64,000 nucleotides of DNA from a bacterium (lineage in GTDB: Bacteria; SZUA-79; Acidulodesulfobacterales; Acidulodesulfobacteraceae), in contig JAJYYR010000001.1 of NCBI GenBank assembly GCA_021800805.1, forward strand, positions 806,001 to 870,000, written 5' to 3'. Positions 42,002-51,296 of this stretch are shown piece after piece. The position numbers and the translations under genes are program-made. Position 1 is the stretch's first letter. The number at the start of each line of letters is the position of its first letter. The notes under the pieces were generated by a model, which did not search any database, was not told the origin of the DNA, and saw only the letters and a program-made list of their open reading frames with translations.

Positions 42002-42226
42002 ATGCTTACGGTTAGAATACCCGAGGAACTCGAAAAAAAAATACGTGCGAGGGCAAAAGTCAACGACAGGACTATTTCCGAACAACTCAGAGAGTATCTT
42101 TTAATTGCTACCGTTGCCGATGAAAATGAAGATTTGCCGTTTTCGTTTATTAAAGACACATTGGCGGCTAAAAAAGAAATAGAGAACGGAATATCTTCAA
42201 AATACACATTCGGGATACTTAAATAA
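42002..42226 (+). CDS. Ribbon-helix-helix antitoxin
   Basis: The 74-residue protein begins MLTVRIPEELEKKIRARAKVNDRTISEQLREYL, a ribbon-helix-helix DNA-binding fold of the RelB/ParD-like kind. The flexible acidic C-terminal tail (ADENEDLPFSFIKDTLAAKKEIENG) would wrap a toxin. The ribosome site GGAAAGGAGG is strong. A perfect 29-bp palindrome overlaps its promoter, as expected for autoregulation. The toxin gene starts 14 nt after its stop. Confidence 0.78.
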   Translation: MLTVRIPEELEKKIRARAKVNDRTISEQLREYLLIATVADENEDLPFSFIKDTLAAKKEIENGISSKYTFGILK

Positions 42227-42240
42227 AAGTATATAACATT

Positions 42241-42513
42241 ATGGATGTAATAGCTTCCGGTAGATTTATTAAATTCAAAAAGAAGTCTGTTGAAAACTTG
42301 CAGGCAGAAATTGATAATCAAGTAAGGAATATTATTCAAAACCCTGAAGTCGGGGAACTTAAAAAAGGCGATTTAAGAGAGATAAGAGTGTTGAAATTTA
42401 AATTTAATTATCAATTATTCCTTCTGTCTTATGAACTTTTTGAAGATAAGATTTACTTATATACCATTGGAACTCATGAAAATTTCTATAAAGATTTAAA
42501 AAAATATAAATGA
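42241..42513 (+). CDS. RelE/ParE-family toxin
   Basis: The 90-residue basic protein has the RelE/ParE layout: an N-terminal helix pair (FIKFKKKSVENLQAEIDNQVRNIIQNPEVGELKKGDL) and then a sheet with REIRVLKFKFNYQLFLLSYELFEDKIYLYTIGTHENFYKDLKK. The last strand plus GTHENFYKDL closely follows the HigB/RelE end pattern. It would act on ribosome-bound mRNA or on gyrase; the sequence alone does not decide. It follows the RHH antitoxin in the same operon. Confidence 0.75.
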   Translation: MDVIASGRFIKFKKKSVENLQAEIDNQVRNIIQNPEVGELKKGDLREIRVLKFKFNYQLFLLSYELFEDKIYLYTIGTHENFYKDLKKYK

Positions 42514-42551
42514 TATTTAATTCTGCGATAAAAAAATTATAATCGCCGCAG

Positions 42552-44792
42552 ATGTATCAAATGGAAAACGAAAAAAATAAAAACGAGATAGAAGAAGCCT
42601 TTAATCTTGCCGTTGCAAAACAAAAAGAAGGCGATTTAGAACAAGCGGAAATACTATACAGAAATATTTTATCCGAAGACGAAAGGCATCCGGCGTCTAA
42701 TCATAATCTTGGAACCCTGCTGTTGTCGGCGGGAAAAATTTCGGAAGCGTTAATATTTTTTAGCAAAGCGCTTGTATACAGCCCTTTGGAAAACCTTTAT
42801 TGGAAGAATTATATTTATTGCTTATGGATGTTGTCCGCCTCCGGCAAATTTTACCCGCAGTTTCAAGAGGCTATAGAACATACCGTAGATACGGCTGTTC
42901 ATTATATCAAAGACAACTTTATAGTTCCCGATTTTAGCGGTAGACTTGGAAATAGATTAGAAGGTTTGAATTTTCTACTGCTCGGAACCTGTCAAATGGA
43001 ATTTTTGGCAAACTTCGGAAAAAACATAAATTGCAACATAGATCATTTTTTATTTGAATCCCTGTCCGGTTATTCACTGCAGAGCTTTAAAGAATCAGAG
43101 CGTAAATACGATGCGGTCGTAGTCGGCTTAAGCTTCAGGCATATTTTGGGAGAAGCCGTAAGTTCGCTTATACCGGACGTATCTCCCGATTTATTTTTTA
43201 CCCGCGATAATACCGAAAGCGAAATAAATGCCGTTTTAGATAAATGTAAATCCCTTATTTCGTTATTAATAGGTAAAATAAAAATAAGCGTCGGCGAAAC
43301 GATGCCGATTTTTTTTATTAGTTTTATGGAGCCTGCGTTAAATTATCGGGGTTATTATTCTTCGAGATTCGACTATAACGACCCCCGCTATTTCTTCTAT
43401 AAGATTAACGAGATTTTATATAACTCGGTGAAAAATAGCAATAATTTATTTTTTATAGATAACGAAGAAATTACGGGAAGCATAGGAAAATTAAAAATAC
43501 AGGACGATTCTTATAACCACTTGACTCATGCAGGTTATACGGGACAGGAATACTTTAAACCGGAGTTTAATATTGCACTGTATGTTTTAAATATTTGGAA
43601 CAGGATTATAGGCGAAATTAAAGTCTTAAGAAAAATAGAACAGATAAAGCTCATAATAGTCGATTTAGATAATACTTTATGGAAAGGCATAGCCGCAGAC
43701 GAAGAGGTTGAATCGGGCGTCCGTACGGAAGGCTGGCCTCTCGGTTTCGTCGAAGCCCTTTTGTTTTTTAAAAAACGCGGAGGAGTTATTGCCGTATGCA
43801 GTAAAAACGACCCCAAAGAGGGCAAAAGATTGTTTAACGAGATTTGGGGCGGAAGGCTTTCTCTGAACGATTTTGTTTCCGTAAAAATAAACTGGAACGA
43901 TAAATCCCGGAATATATCCGAAATTATACGGGAATGCAATATACTTCCCGAAAGCGTACTTTTCTTAGACGATAACCCCCGTGAGATAGACGAAGTTAAA
44001 GTAAAATTTCCGGGTATGCGGTTTTTAACGAGCCCGCAGTTAAATTGGAGGCGGGTTTTAACCGTATCTCCGGAAACTCAAAACGACATGATAATAACGG
44101 AGGAGTCTAAAAACAGGACGGCATTAATAAAGAGTAAAATAGAACGGGATAAGATTAGAGAGACGGGGGTTACCCCTGCCGTTGTGATTAAACCTGCCGA
44201 AAACGGCAGGGGCGGCGATGCCGGGGGCAGCAGTAACGGTAGGGAAGACGACGGCGTTGCGGCAATTAACGAAGAATGGCTATCAGGGCTTAATTTAATC
44301 CAGAGTTTTCATATAATAAAAAATTTATCCGATAAATATTTTCCGAGAGCAAAGGAACTGCTTAATAAAACCAACCAGTTTAATACTACCGGAAAAAGGC
44401 GGGACGAAGCCGATTTAGATTTATTTTTTAAAGACTGCGGTATTATAATATCGACGTTCGTAAAAGACAGATTAATGGATAACGGTTTAGTGGGACTTAT
44501 TTTAATAAAAGATAACGTTATCGAGCAGGCAGTTTTATCCTGCCGCGTTTTCGGTCTTGGCATCGAGCAGGCATTATTAAGCTATGCGCTGGAACTAATA
44601 TTAAAAAAATACGACTTTGCATTGGCGTATTTTAAAGATACCGGCAAGAATTTTACCTGCCGCGATTATTTTAAAAATAACGGTTTTACGAGAGAAGCTG
44701 CCGATGAAGCCGCCGACGAGGGCGGGAATAACGGCGTTTTTAAAATAAAATCGCCTATTAATTCTCCGTTATGGATAAAAATAGAGCTTTAA
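42552..44792 (+). CDS. FkbH-like HAD-IIIC protein with TPR N-terminus and acyltransferase-like C-terminus
   Basis: In the 746-residue protein, residues about 10-75 form TPR-like helices (AFNLAVAKQKEGDLEQAEILYRNILSEDE). About 115-330 is an SGNH-like region with a possible catalytic His in NHLTHAGY. About 355-500 is the HAD phosphatase domain (LIIVDLDNTLWKG, VCSKND, FLDDNPREIDEV). The last 190 residues resemble the GNAT part of FkbH (SCRVFGLGIEQALLSYAL). FkbH proteins load glycerate-type or other acyl units; FkbH-like genes also occur in flagellin and surface-glycan loci. A polar Gly/Asp-rich linker separates HAD and GNAT parts. A TATAAT ends 8 nt before the ATG and no ribosome site is visible. 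Confidence 0.8.
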   Translation: MYQMENEKNKNEIEEAFNLAVAKQKEGDLEQAEILYRNILSEDERHPASNHNLGTLLLSAGKISEALIFFSKALVYSPLENLYWKNYIYCLWMLSASGKFYPQFQEAIEHTVDTAVHYIKDNFIVPDFSGRLGNRLEGLNFLLLGTCQMEFLANFGKNINCNIDHFLFESLSGYSLQSFKESERKYDAVVVGLSFRHILGEAVSSLIPDVSPDLFFTRDNTESEINAVLDKCKSLISLLIGKIKISVGETMPIFFISFMEPALNYRGYYSSRFDYNDPRYFFYKINEILYNSVKNSNNLFFIDNEEITGSIGKLKIQDDSYNHLTHAGYTGQEYFKPEFNIALYVLNIWNRIIGEIKVLRKIEQIKLIIVDLDNTLWKGIAADEEVESGVRTEGWPLGFVEALLFFKKRGGVIAVCSKNDPKEGKRLFNEIWGGRLSLNDFVSVKINWNDKSRNISEIIRECNILPESVLFLDDNPREIDEVKVKFPGMRFLTSPQLNWRRVLTVSPETQNDMIITEESKNRTALIKSKIERDKIRETGVTPAVVIKPAENGRGGDAGGSSNGREDDGVAAINEEWLSGLNLIQSFHIIKNLSDKYFPRAKELLNKTNQFNTTGKRRDEADLDLFFKDCGIIISTFVKDRLMDNGLVGLILIKDNVIEQAVLSCRVFGLGIEQALLSYALELILKKYDFALAYFKDTGKNFTCRDYFKNNGFTREAADEAADEGGNNGVFKIKSPINSPLWIKIEL

Positions 44793-44808
44793 TTTGTTCT
44801 TCAAAACT

Positions 44809-44837
44809 TTGACTTTTTTATTAAAAAAGGCTATAAA
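44809..44837 (+). promoter_or_regulatory. Promoter of the antiporter gene, leaderless arrangement
   Basis: TTGACT (44809-44814), exactly 17 bp, then TATAAA (44832-44837); the ATG at 44846 follows after 8 nt and no Shine-Dalgarno intervenes. Confidence 0.55.
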
Positions 44838-44845
44838 AGTAGTAT

Positions 44846-46105
44846 ATGAGTCCTTCAATAGCCATCGGAATAATCGGAATAGTCATACTTCTGGGTTTTC
44901 TCGGAGAGATATTTTTCGCATATACTAAATTTCCGTCTATACTGTTGTTAATGCTTGCCGGTCTTATACTCGGTCCGATTTATCATATTTTTAACCAGCA
45001 GATGTTTATTGATTTTGCGCCTTACCTCAGCACGCTGGTTTTAATTCTTATTATGTTTTCCGGGGGACTCGAGCTTAATTTTATAACCGTTTTCAAGAGT
45101 TCGGCATACTCGATGGTTTTGCTTTCCATAGGTTTGGGGCTTTCCATAATATTAACCGGAGGTTTTTTCTATATAATGGGCGGGGGAGATTTAATGCAGT
45201 CCCTTATGCTCGGGACTATATTATCCTGCTCAAGCTCTACCGTTATAATGCCTCTTCTGCCAAATATAAAAGCAAGCGATAAAAATAAGACCGTAATAGC
45301 CATAGAATCTACTTTTAACGATGCGCTTGCCATAGTCATTTTAATCGTTTTAATTAATTTTGCCCGAAACTCGTCCATTCACATAAATTATTTATCCAAA
45401 GGAGCAGAACTGCTGTATTCTTTCGGAATATCCGCCGTAGTCGCCGTTTTGTTCGGAGTAATATGGTTTATACTGCTAAAGTTTATATCTAAAACAAAAT
45501 TTGCCTATATGATTACTTTCGGCGGTATGCTGATTCTTTATATGTTAATGCATTTCATTAAAGGAAACGGCGCTATCGCAATATTAGCATTCGGCATTAT
45601 AATGGGAAACGAAGAAATATTGAACAAGCTCAAACTTAATTTTTTTAAAATGAGCATAAAGGAATCTTTCATTAAGCAGTTTAATTTTGAATTTTCGTTT
45701 CTTATAAGAACTTTATTTTTCGTTTTTCTCGGAGTAGTCGTCGAATTGTCGCACATAGGATGGGGATTTATAGACAGGCTGTTCATTATAATCGTTATGC
45801 TGATAGTCGGCAGATATTTAAGCGTATCGGCGGTATTTTTCATGGAAAATTTTAGAAAAAAGCAGGAAGAAAAACTGCCGAAAAAAGAAAAATTTTTCCT
45901 GTGGTCTATGATAGGAAGGGCTTTAGCTACCGCTATAATGGCGTATATGCCTTTAAACGCCGGAATACCCGGCACCAAAGATTTTCCTGAATACGCATTT
46001 CTCGTGATTATAATTACCAATATTATTTTAACGGCGGGGGTTTATACATACGGAAGGATGAGCGCCGCCAAAGACGGGGGCAAGACTCAAAGCGAAACGC
46101 TATAG
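44846..46105 (+). CDS. Monovalent cation/proton antiporter (CPA family)
   Basis: The 419-residue membrane protein has about 12 hydrophobic segments. ESTFNDALAIVILIVLI near 152-168 carries the ND pair typical of electroneutral CPA1-type exchangers. FAYTKFPSILLLMLAGLILGP lies near the N-terminus and SGGLEL near 73. It ends soon after the last helix without a TrkA-N domain. It should exchange Na+ or K+ for H+ across the inner membrane, which would matter for pH homeostasis in acid. It has its own promoter abutting the ATG, and aroB follows 26 nt downstream, possibly on the same transcript. Confidence 0.85.
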   Translation: MSPSIAIGIIGIVILLGFLGEIFFAYTKFPSILLLMLAGLILGPIYHIFNQQMFIDFAPYLSTLVLILIMFSGGLELNFITVFKSSAYSMVLLSIGLGLSIILTGGFFYIMGGGDLMQSLMLGTILSCSSSTVIMPLLPNIKASDKNKTVIAIESTFNDALAIVILIVLINFARNSSIHINYLSKGAELLYSFGISAVVAVLFGVIWFILLKFISKTKFAYMITFGGMLILYMLMHFIKGNGAIAILAFGIIMGNEEILNKLKLNFFKMSIKESFIKQFNFEFSFLIRTLFFVFLGVVVELSHIGWGFIDRLFIIIVMLIVGRYLSVSAVFFMENFRKKQEEKLPKKEKFFLWSMIGRALATAIMAYMPLNAGIPGTKDFPEYAFLVIIITNIILTAGVYTYGRMSAAKDGGKTQSETL

Positions 46106-46131
46106 ATATATAAAAGGAGCGGCATAAAGAT

Positions 46132-47262
46132 ATGAATAAAATAAGGGTCGATTTAAACTTGGTTAATAAGGATAACGGTTACGATATATTGATAGATTCG
46201 GGTATTATAAGCGGGGGGCAAAATAAGGAAACGGCGGCGGTTTTAAGCTCCGCCGATTTAAATTTAAAGGGCAGGATTTTAGTTATAACTTCCGAAACCG
46301 TCAAGGGTTTATACGGCGGCGCTATTTCTTCTTTCCTTAAAAATTACGGAGTGGACGACTTTGCCGTTATGGCGCTTCCGGACGGCGAAGCCACGAAAAG
46401 CCTTAAATATCTATCGGATATTTACGACAGGCTTGTAGAAATCAGGCTTGAAAGATCGGATTTTATTATAGCTTTCGGCGGAGGAGTCGTAGGCGATATT
46501 TCGGGATTTGCGGCGGCGACGTATCTGCGGGGCATAAACTTTATACAGATTCCCACCACCCTGCTTGCCGACGTCGATTCCAGCGTCGGGGGCAAAACGG
46601 GCATAGACCATCCCGAAGGCAAAAATCTTATAGGCGCTTTTTACCAGCCTAAAGCCGTTATAATAGACGTAGATTTGCTAAAAACTTTAGATAAAAGAGA
46701 ACTGGCAAACGGGTTCGCGGAAGTTATTAAATATGGAGCGGCGCTTGACGCCGAATTTTTTGCATATCTCGAAGCAGGTTACGGGAAGGTCCTTTCTTAC
46801 GATAAAGAAGCTTTGACTTATATCATAAAAAGGTCGTGCAGTATTAAGGCAAAAGTGGTAAAAGAAGATGAAAAAGAAGCAGGGCTTCGTTCGGTGCTTA
46901 ATTTCGGACACAGTTTGGGGCATGCCGTAGAAACTTTATATAATTACGAGAATATTAAACACGGCGAGGCTGTCGCGATAGGCATGGTTTTTGCGGCGGC
47001 GCTTTCTAAGCATCTCGGATTATGCAGTGAAGATACGGTAAAAAGAGTTAAAAATTTAATAGTAAATTCCGGTCTGCCGGCGGATATTCCTCAATTTACC
47101 CCGGAACAATATATAAATGCTATGAAGTTAGACAAAAAGGTGAGCGAAAAACAGATTAAATTTGTTTTAATAAGCGAAATAGGCAGATATGAGTTCAGAA
47201 AGTTAGACTTCGATTTTATTCTCGGTTTCTTAAATAGATATGAAAACAAAAAAAGAGGTTAA
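46132..47262 (+). CDS. aroB: 3-dehydroquinate synthase
   Basis: The 376-residue enzyme converts DAHP to 3-dehydroquinate (second step of the shikimate pathway) with NAD and a divalent metal. Conserved stretches are FGGGVVGDISGFAAATYLRGI, QIPTTLLADVDSSVGGKTGID, HPEGKNLIGAFYQP, and the metal ligands in NFGHSLGHAVET and KHGEAVAIGM. It overlaps the recombinase gene by 23 nt. In many proteobacteria aroB directly follows aroK after pilQ; here the two are separated by the flagellar and glycan genes. The ribosome site is AAAAGGAG. Confidence 0.93.
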   Translation: MNKIRVDLNLVNKDNGYDILIDSGIISGGQNKETAAVLSSADLNLKGRILVITSETVKGLYGGAISSFLKNYGVDDFAVMALPDGEATKSLKYLSDIYDRLVEIRLERSDFIIAFGGGVVGDISGFAAATYLRGINFIQIPTTLLADVDSSVGGKTGIDHPEGKNLIGAFYQPKAVIIDVDLLKTLDKRELANGFAEVIKYGAALDAEFFAYLEAGYGKVLSYDKEALTYIIKRSCSIKAKVVKEDEKEAGLRSVLNFGHSLGHAVETLYNYENIKHGEAVAIGMVFAAALSKHLGLCSEDTVKRVKNLIVNSGLPADIPQFTPEQYINAMKLDKKVSEKQIKFVLISEIGRYEFRKLDFDFILGFLNRYENKKRG

Positions 47263-48250
47263 AACCCCCCTTAAAAAAGACGAACTCGAAGCCGTTATCG
47301 AAGAATATATATCTTTTTTAAAAATAGAAAGAGGTTTAAGTCTTAATACTATTTCGTCGTATTATCTGGATTTAATGAAATTTCATGCTTATGCCGCACG
47401 CGAGAAAATCGACTTTAAAACGCTTTCCCCGCTTTTTTTCCAGAATTTTTTATCTTATCTTGCCGAACTTAATTTAAACGGCAAAACGAGGGCAAGATTT
47501 TATTCGTCGATAAAAGGATTTTACAAATTTTTATTTAAACGCGGAATAATAACCGAATTCCCCTTTAAAGATATAGAATATCCCTTTACGGCAAAGAAAC
47601 TTCCCGGTTTTCTTACAAAAGAAGAGATAGGCAAAATGCTATCGGTAGAATTCAAAAACGAAGGACATAGAAAAAAACAAAAGCAGAGACAGGATTTTGA
47701 AAATATAAGGAATAAAGCCGCAATAGAACTTCTATATTCCAGCGGCTTAAGAATATCGGAGCTTGCGGATATAAAGCTCGATAATTTCAACTTCGATATG
47801 AATTTCATAAGGGTCAGGGGAAAAGGTTCGAAGGAAAGAATAGTTCCGTTCGGGACGCCTTTTAAAGAGATTTTAAAATCTTATCTGCCGCTAAGACAAA
47901 AATATGCTAAACAGGGCGGCGGTAATTTATTTATCGCCGAAAAAGGACATCCGCTTACAAGGCAGGGTTTATGGAAGATTATTAAAAAAGCGGCTGTTCT
48001 GGCGGGAATAGGTAAAAACATCACGCCTCATATGCTGAGACATACTTTTGCGACGCATTTACTCGAAGGCGGCGCAGATTTAAGGTCTATTCAACAGATG
48101 CTCGGACATTCCAGCATATCGACTACCGAAATTTACACCCATACCGACATATCGCATTTAAAGGAACAGCATACGAAATTCCACCCGAGAAATGCAAGAA
48201 ATGCCGCAGGCGGTCGAATTATCGGAAATAATGAAAACGAAAATAAATAA
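47240..48250 (+). CDS. xerC: Tyrosine recombinase of the XerC/XerD type
   Basis: The 336-residue protein has the SAM-like N-terminal core-binding domain (IEEYISFLKIERGLSLNTISSYYLDLMKF). The catalytic domain has the arginine in LLYSSGLRISELADI and a KGSKERIVPF region. HMLRHTFATHLLEGGADLRSIQQMLGHSSISTTEIYTH supplies His, Arg, His and the nucleophilic Tyr. It resolves chromosome dimers at dif together with a partner and FtsK. Whether it is XerC or XerD cannot be told safely. A lysine/glutamine-rich loop (KNEGHRKKQKQRQD) enlarges the domain slightly. It overlaps aroB by 23 nt. Confidence 0.88.
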   Translation: MKTKKEVKTPLKKDELEAVIEEYISFLKIERGLSLNTISSYYLDLMKFHAYAAREKIDFKTLSPLFFQNFLSYLAELNLNGKTRARFYSSIKGFYKFLFKRGIITEFPFKDIEYPFTAKKLPGFLTKEEIGKMLSVEFKNEGHRKKQKQRQDFENIRNKAAIELLYSSGLRISELADIKLDNFNFDMNFIRVRGKGSKERIVPFGTPFKEILKSYLPLRQKYAKQGGGNLFIAEKGHPLTRQGLWKIIKKAAVLAGIGKNITPHMLRHTFATHLLEGGADLRSIQQMLGHSSISTTEIYTHTDISHLKEQHTKFHPRNARNAAGGRIIGNNENENK

Positions 48251-48293
48251 TATAAACGAAATAAACGAAATGTGAAATGTGCGGGGAGATTTG

Positions 48294-50966
48294 ATGTTAA
48301 CGCCCAAATATTTAAAAGAAGAAATTAAATTAAAGTACAAAAATTTAAAAGACGATCTTCTGGACTATGATTCTTTTCACACTGCGGCAGAAATATCCTC
48401 ATTTTACGATTCCGTGATTATCGATGCTTTTTCCGGTATTGGAGGCAGAGGCGATTTTTGCATAACGGCAGGCGGCAGTTATGCCAATCTCGAACTGTGC
48501 CCTTATTCGGATATCGATATAATGATAATCATAAAAGACGGGCTGAATCAGGAAAACGTCGCAAAAGACCTAAAAGACTTTTTTTACTTATTTTGGGATG
48601 CGGGGGTGGATCTTGCGCAGAGCGTGATGACTATTTCGGAAGCCGCAGAGCTGATGAAAAAAGACTTAAAAACCTATACTTCTTTCTTCAAAACAAGATA
48701 CATCGCGGGAAATAAGGATTTATACGGCGGGTTTAAAAAAAATTTCAATAAAATAGACGCAAAATCGGCTTTTTTAGTGGAATTAATGAAGAACCTAAGA
48801 AGAAGGCGGCTGATTAACGTTATGTCGGATAACGACATATTTCTTCTCGAACCGGATGTTAAAGAAGGAATAGGCGGTTTGAGGGATTATTCTTACTGCG
48901 ACTGGGTCTATTATTTGGGAACGGATGAATTTTTACCGCCTTCGTCCGCAGATACCGAAACTGCAGGAATAAGAGTAATGGAAACGTTAAGGGCTAAAAA
49001 AATGGAAAGCTCTTTGAATAAAGAAGATATAGCCGATCTTTACGATGCAAAAAAATTCATTTTAAAGACAAGAATAATGATGCATCTGCTTGCGCAAAAA
49101 AAGGTCGATAAGCTTACTTTCGATATTCAGGAAAATGTAGCAAAAGCTTTTTACTATAAAGACGGGAAATTTTTAAACAAGATAGAGTATTTTATGCACG
49201 ACTATTATTTAAATGCTAAAAATATACATAATATATCTAAACTTATCATAAGTCTTCTTATAAAACCGAGGATATTAACAAACAAATTAAAAGAAAAAGA
49301 AAATTCCGGCATTATCGTAAAAAACAACCTATATTTAGAAAACGGTTCTATCGCGGTTAGGGATAAAGAGCTTTTCTTATCCGACGTTAAAAATATATTT
49401 AACCTGCTGAATATATATCAATCCGCCGGTCATAGACTTAGCGCCGAGTCCGTCAACCTTTTAAAAATAAGCGGAGAAAAATACAGAAGGAATATTAAGA
49501 ACAGCAATTTTGCAAAAGATTTTTTTATAAGCCTCCTAAAAAACAAAAAAAGGGTTTATCAGACTTTGCTTTTAATGCATGAAACAAAAATATTAAGCGC
49601 GTTGATTCCCGAATTCGAAAAAATCGATTCCCTGTCTACCAACGACGTTTATCATGTCTATACGGTAGATGCGCATTCGCTTAACGGCGTCTATTATTTG
49701 GAAAACACCGCCAATTTTAAAATCAACGCCGATATTAAAGAAACATTTGAAGATCTAAACGCCGAAGATATGTTTATTTTAAATTTTTCGCTTTTGCTTC
49801 ACGATATAGGCAAAGGATATTCGGCGCATCACGAGACGATAGGGTCTAAAATTGCCGTAAAAGTCGCAAAAAGGCTCGGGTTAAGCGAGAGCGTCCAGAA
49901 CTGCGTAGGATTTTTGATATTAAATCATTTCCTTCTTCCGCTGACGTCGGAGAGAAGGGATATTCACGACCCTGCGACTATTAAATCTATCGCCGGCGTC
50001 GTTAAGGACGTAAGACGTCTAAAACTGCTTTTTATCGTTAGTATTTGCGATTCTATGGCGGTTTCGGGGACAAGGTTTAATTCGTGGCGAAAAATGCTGT
50101 TAAAGGAGCTTTTCGACAGGACTTTATCGTATTTAAAAAACACCGAAGAGTATTTTAAAAGCGATGCTTATTATATTGACGGCGTAAGCGAAGCCGCAAA
50201 AAATTTAAAAGGCAAAAGAGGCTATAATTTTCTTAACGACATTAAAGACTTAAAAGGGTTTATAACGGATTTCGTAAATCAATTTTATTCCCCGGGCAAA
50301 TATCTAACGAGAGAAAGTTCCGAAAATATCATTCTGCATTTAAAATTATTTTCAAAAATTACGCCTGCGCACAGGTTTAATTTTGTCGCAAAGCCGCATA
50401 TCGGCGAAGATTATTACGAAATAATTATCTGCGGAGAAGATAAAAAAACTATATTTTCCGACATAACGGGCGTGCTTTCTTATTTTGATTTTAATATATT
50501 GAGCGCAGATATTAATACAAGAAAAGACGGAAGATTTATCGATACGTTTTTCGTAAATCATACATACAAAAAAGTTGACGGAGATATAGACTGGCATAAA
50601 CTCAGGACTACTTTTTTCAACGTATTTAACGGCAATGCGTCGCTCGAGGATATGCTAAAAAATAAAAGAAAGAGCGAAAGTTTGTATAAAAAAAGCGGTC
50701 CCCGCGTTTCAAATTCGGCGGAAATTTATAATAATATAAGCGGCGAATTTACCGTAATAGAGATACAGGCTTTGGACAGAAAAGGACTTTTATACGATAT
50801 AGGAAGGCTTTTTAACGCTTTTAATATAAACATATTTACTTCAAAAATAACTACTCAGGGTAATAAGGCATTCGACACCTTTTACGTAAAAAACGATCAG
50901 GGCGGCAAGATTAGAAACCTGCTTTACATAAGAAAAATCAAGCAGGCGGTTATAGAAGGAATATAG
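48294..50966 (+). CDS. glnD: Protein-PII uridylyltransferase/UR enzyme
   Basis: The 890-residue protein senses glutamine and modifies PII. The order is nucleotidyltransferase (GSYANLELCPYSDIDIMI near 60-80), helical UTase region with KEGIGGLRDYSY, HD phosphohydrolase (LLLHDIGKGYSAHHE near 505-520), and two C-terminal ACT domains (YYEIIICGEDKKTIFSDITGVL and TVIEIQALDRKGLLYDIGRLF). All expected parts are present. I start at ATG 48294 because GGGGAG lies 5 nt upstream; the in-frame GTG at 48279 would put that site inside the gene. Confidence 0.9.
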   Translation: MLTPKYLKEEIKLKYKNLKDDLLDYDSFHTAAEISSFYDSVIIDAFSGIGGRGDFCITAGGSYANLELCPYSDIDIMIIIKDGLNQENVAKDLKDFFYLFWDAGVDLAQSVMTISEAAELMKKDLKTYTSFFKTRYIAGNKDLYGGFKKNFNKIDAKSAFLVELMKNLRRRRLINVMSDNDIFLLEPDVKEGIGGLRDYSYCDWVYYLGTDEFLPPSSADTETAGIRVMETLRAKKMESSLNKEDIADLYDAKKFILKTRIMMHLLAQKKVDKLTFDIQENVAKAFYYKDGKFLNKIEYFMHDYYLNAKNIHNISKLIISLLIKPRILTNKLKEKENSGIIVKNNLYLENGSIAVRDKELFLSDVKNIFNLLNIYQSAGHRLSAESVNLLKISGEKYRRNIKNSNFAKDFFISLLKNKKRVYQTLLLMHETKILSALIPEFEKIDSLSTNDVYHVYTVDAHSLNGVYYLENTANFKINADIKETFEDLNAEDMFILNFSLLLHDIGKGYSAHHETIGSKIAVKVAKRLGLSESVQNCVGFLILNHFLLPLTSERRDIHDPATIKSIAGVVKDVRRLKLLFIVSICDSMAVSGTRFNSWRKMLLKELFDRTLSYLKNTEEYFKSDAYYIDGVSEAAKNLKGKRGYNFLNDIKDLKGFITDFVNQFYSPGKYLTRESSENIILHLKLFSKITPAHRFNFVAKPHIGEDYYEIIICGEDKKTIFSDITGVLSYFDFNILSADINTRKDGRFIDTFFVNHTYKKVDGDIDWHKLRTTFFNVFNGNASLEDMLKNKRKSESLYKKSGPRVSNSAEIYNNISGEFTVIEIQALDRKGLLYDIGRLFNAFNINIFTSKITTQGNKAFDTFYVKNDQGGKIRNLLYIRKIKQAVIEGI

Positions 50967-51027
50967 AAATAGCGGCGGATTAATTTGCTTGACTAAGTAT
51001 AATCCGTTGTGATAAATATAATATATT

Positions 51028-51276
51028 ATGGCATTAGAACCTAAAACAAAAACGTTTGCGGAAATTTACGAGTCCCAAGGGCATTACGCGGAAGCGTTAA
51101 ATATTTACATAGATATGCTTAAAGAAAATCCTTTAGACGAAGAATTTACCGATAACGTTAAGAGACTGCAATCGTTAATTAAAGAAGCGAACGAAGGAAA
51201 TAAAAGAGCGGTTGAAATCAAAATATCGGCTTTAGAAACCTTTCTTCAAAAAGCATATGCCTACAAAAATGCTTAA
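51028..51276 (+). CDS. Small TPR-like protein
   Basis: The 82-residue helical protein has one recognisable TPR-like hairpin (TFAEIYESQGHYAEALNIYIDMLKENPLDEEF), followed by a longer helix and a charged end. Proteins of this type occur near pepP/efp in related genomes in my memory, without assigned function. TATAAT (51017-51022) lies close to the ATG and TTGACT (50989-50994) farther upstream; no ribosome site is seen. It may be co-transcribed with the peptidase 20 nt downstream. Confidence 0.65.
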   Translation: MALEPKTKTFAEIYESQGHYAEALNIYIDMLKENPLDEEFTDNVKRLQSLIKEANEGNKRAVEIKISALETFLQKAYAYKNA

Positions 51277-51296
51277 GAAAACTTCCTATTTCCTTT

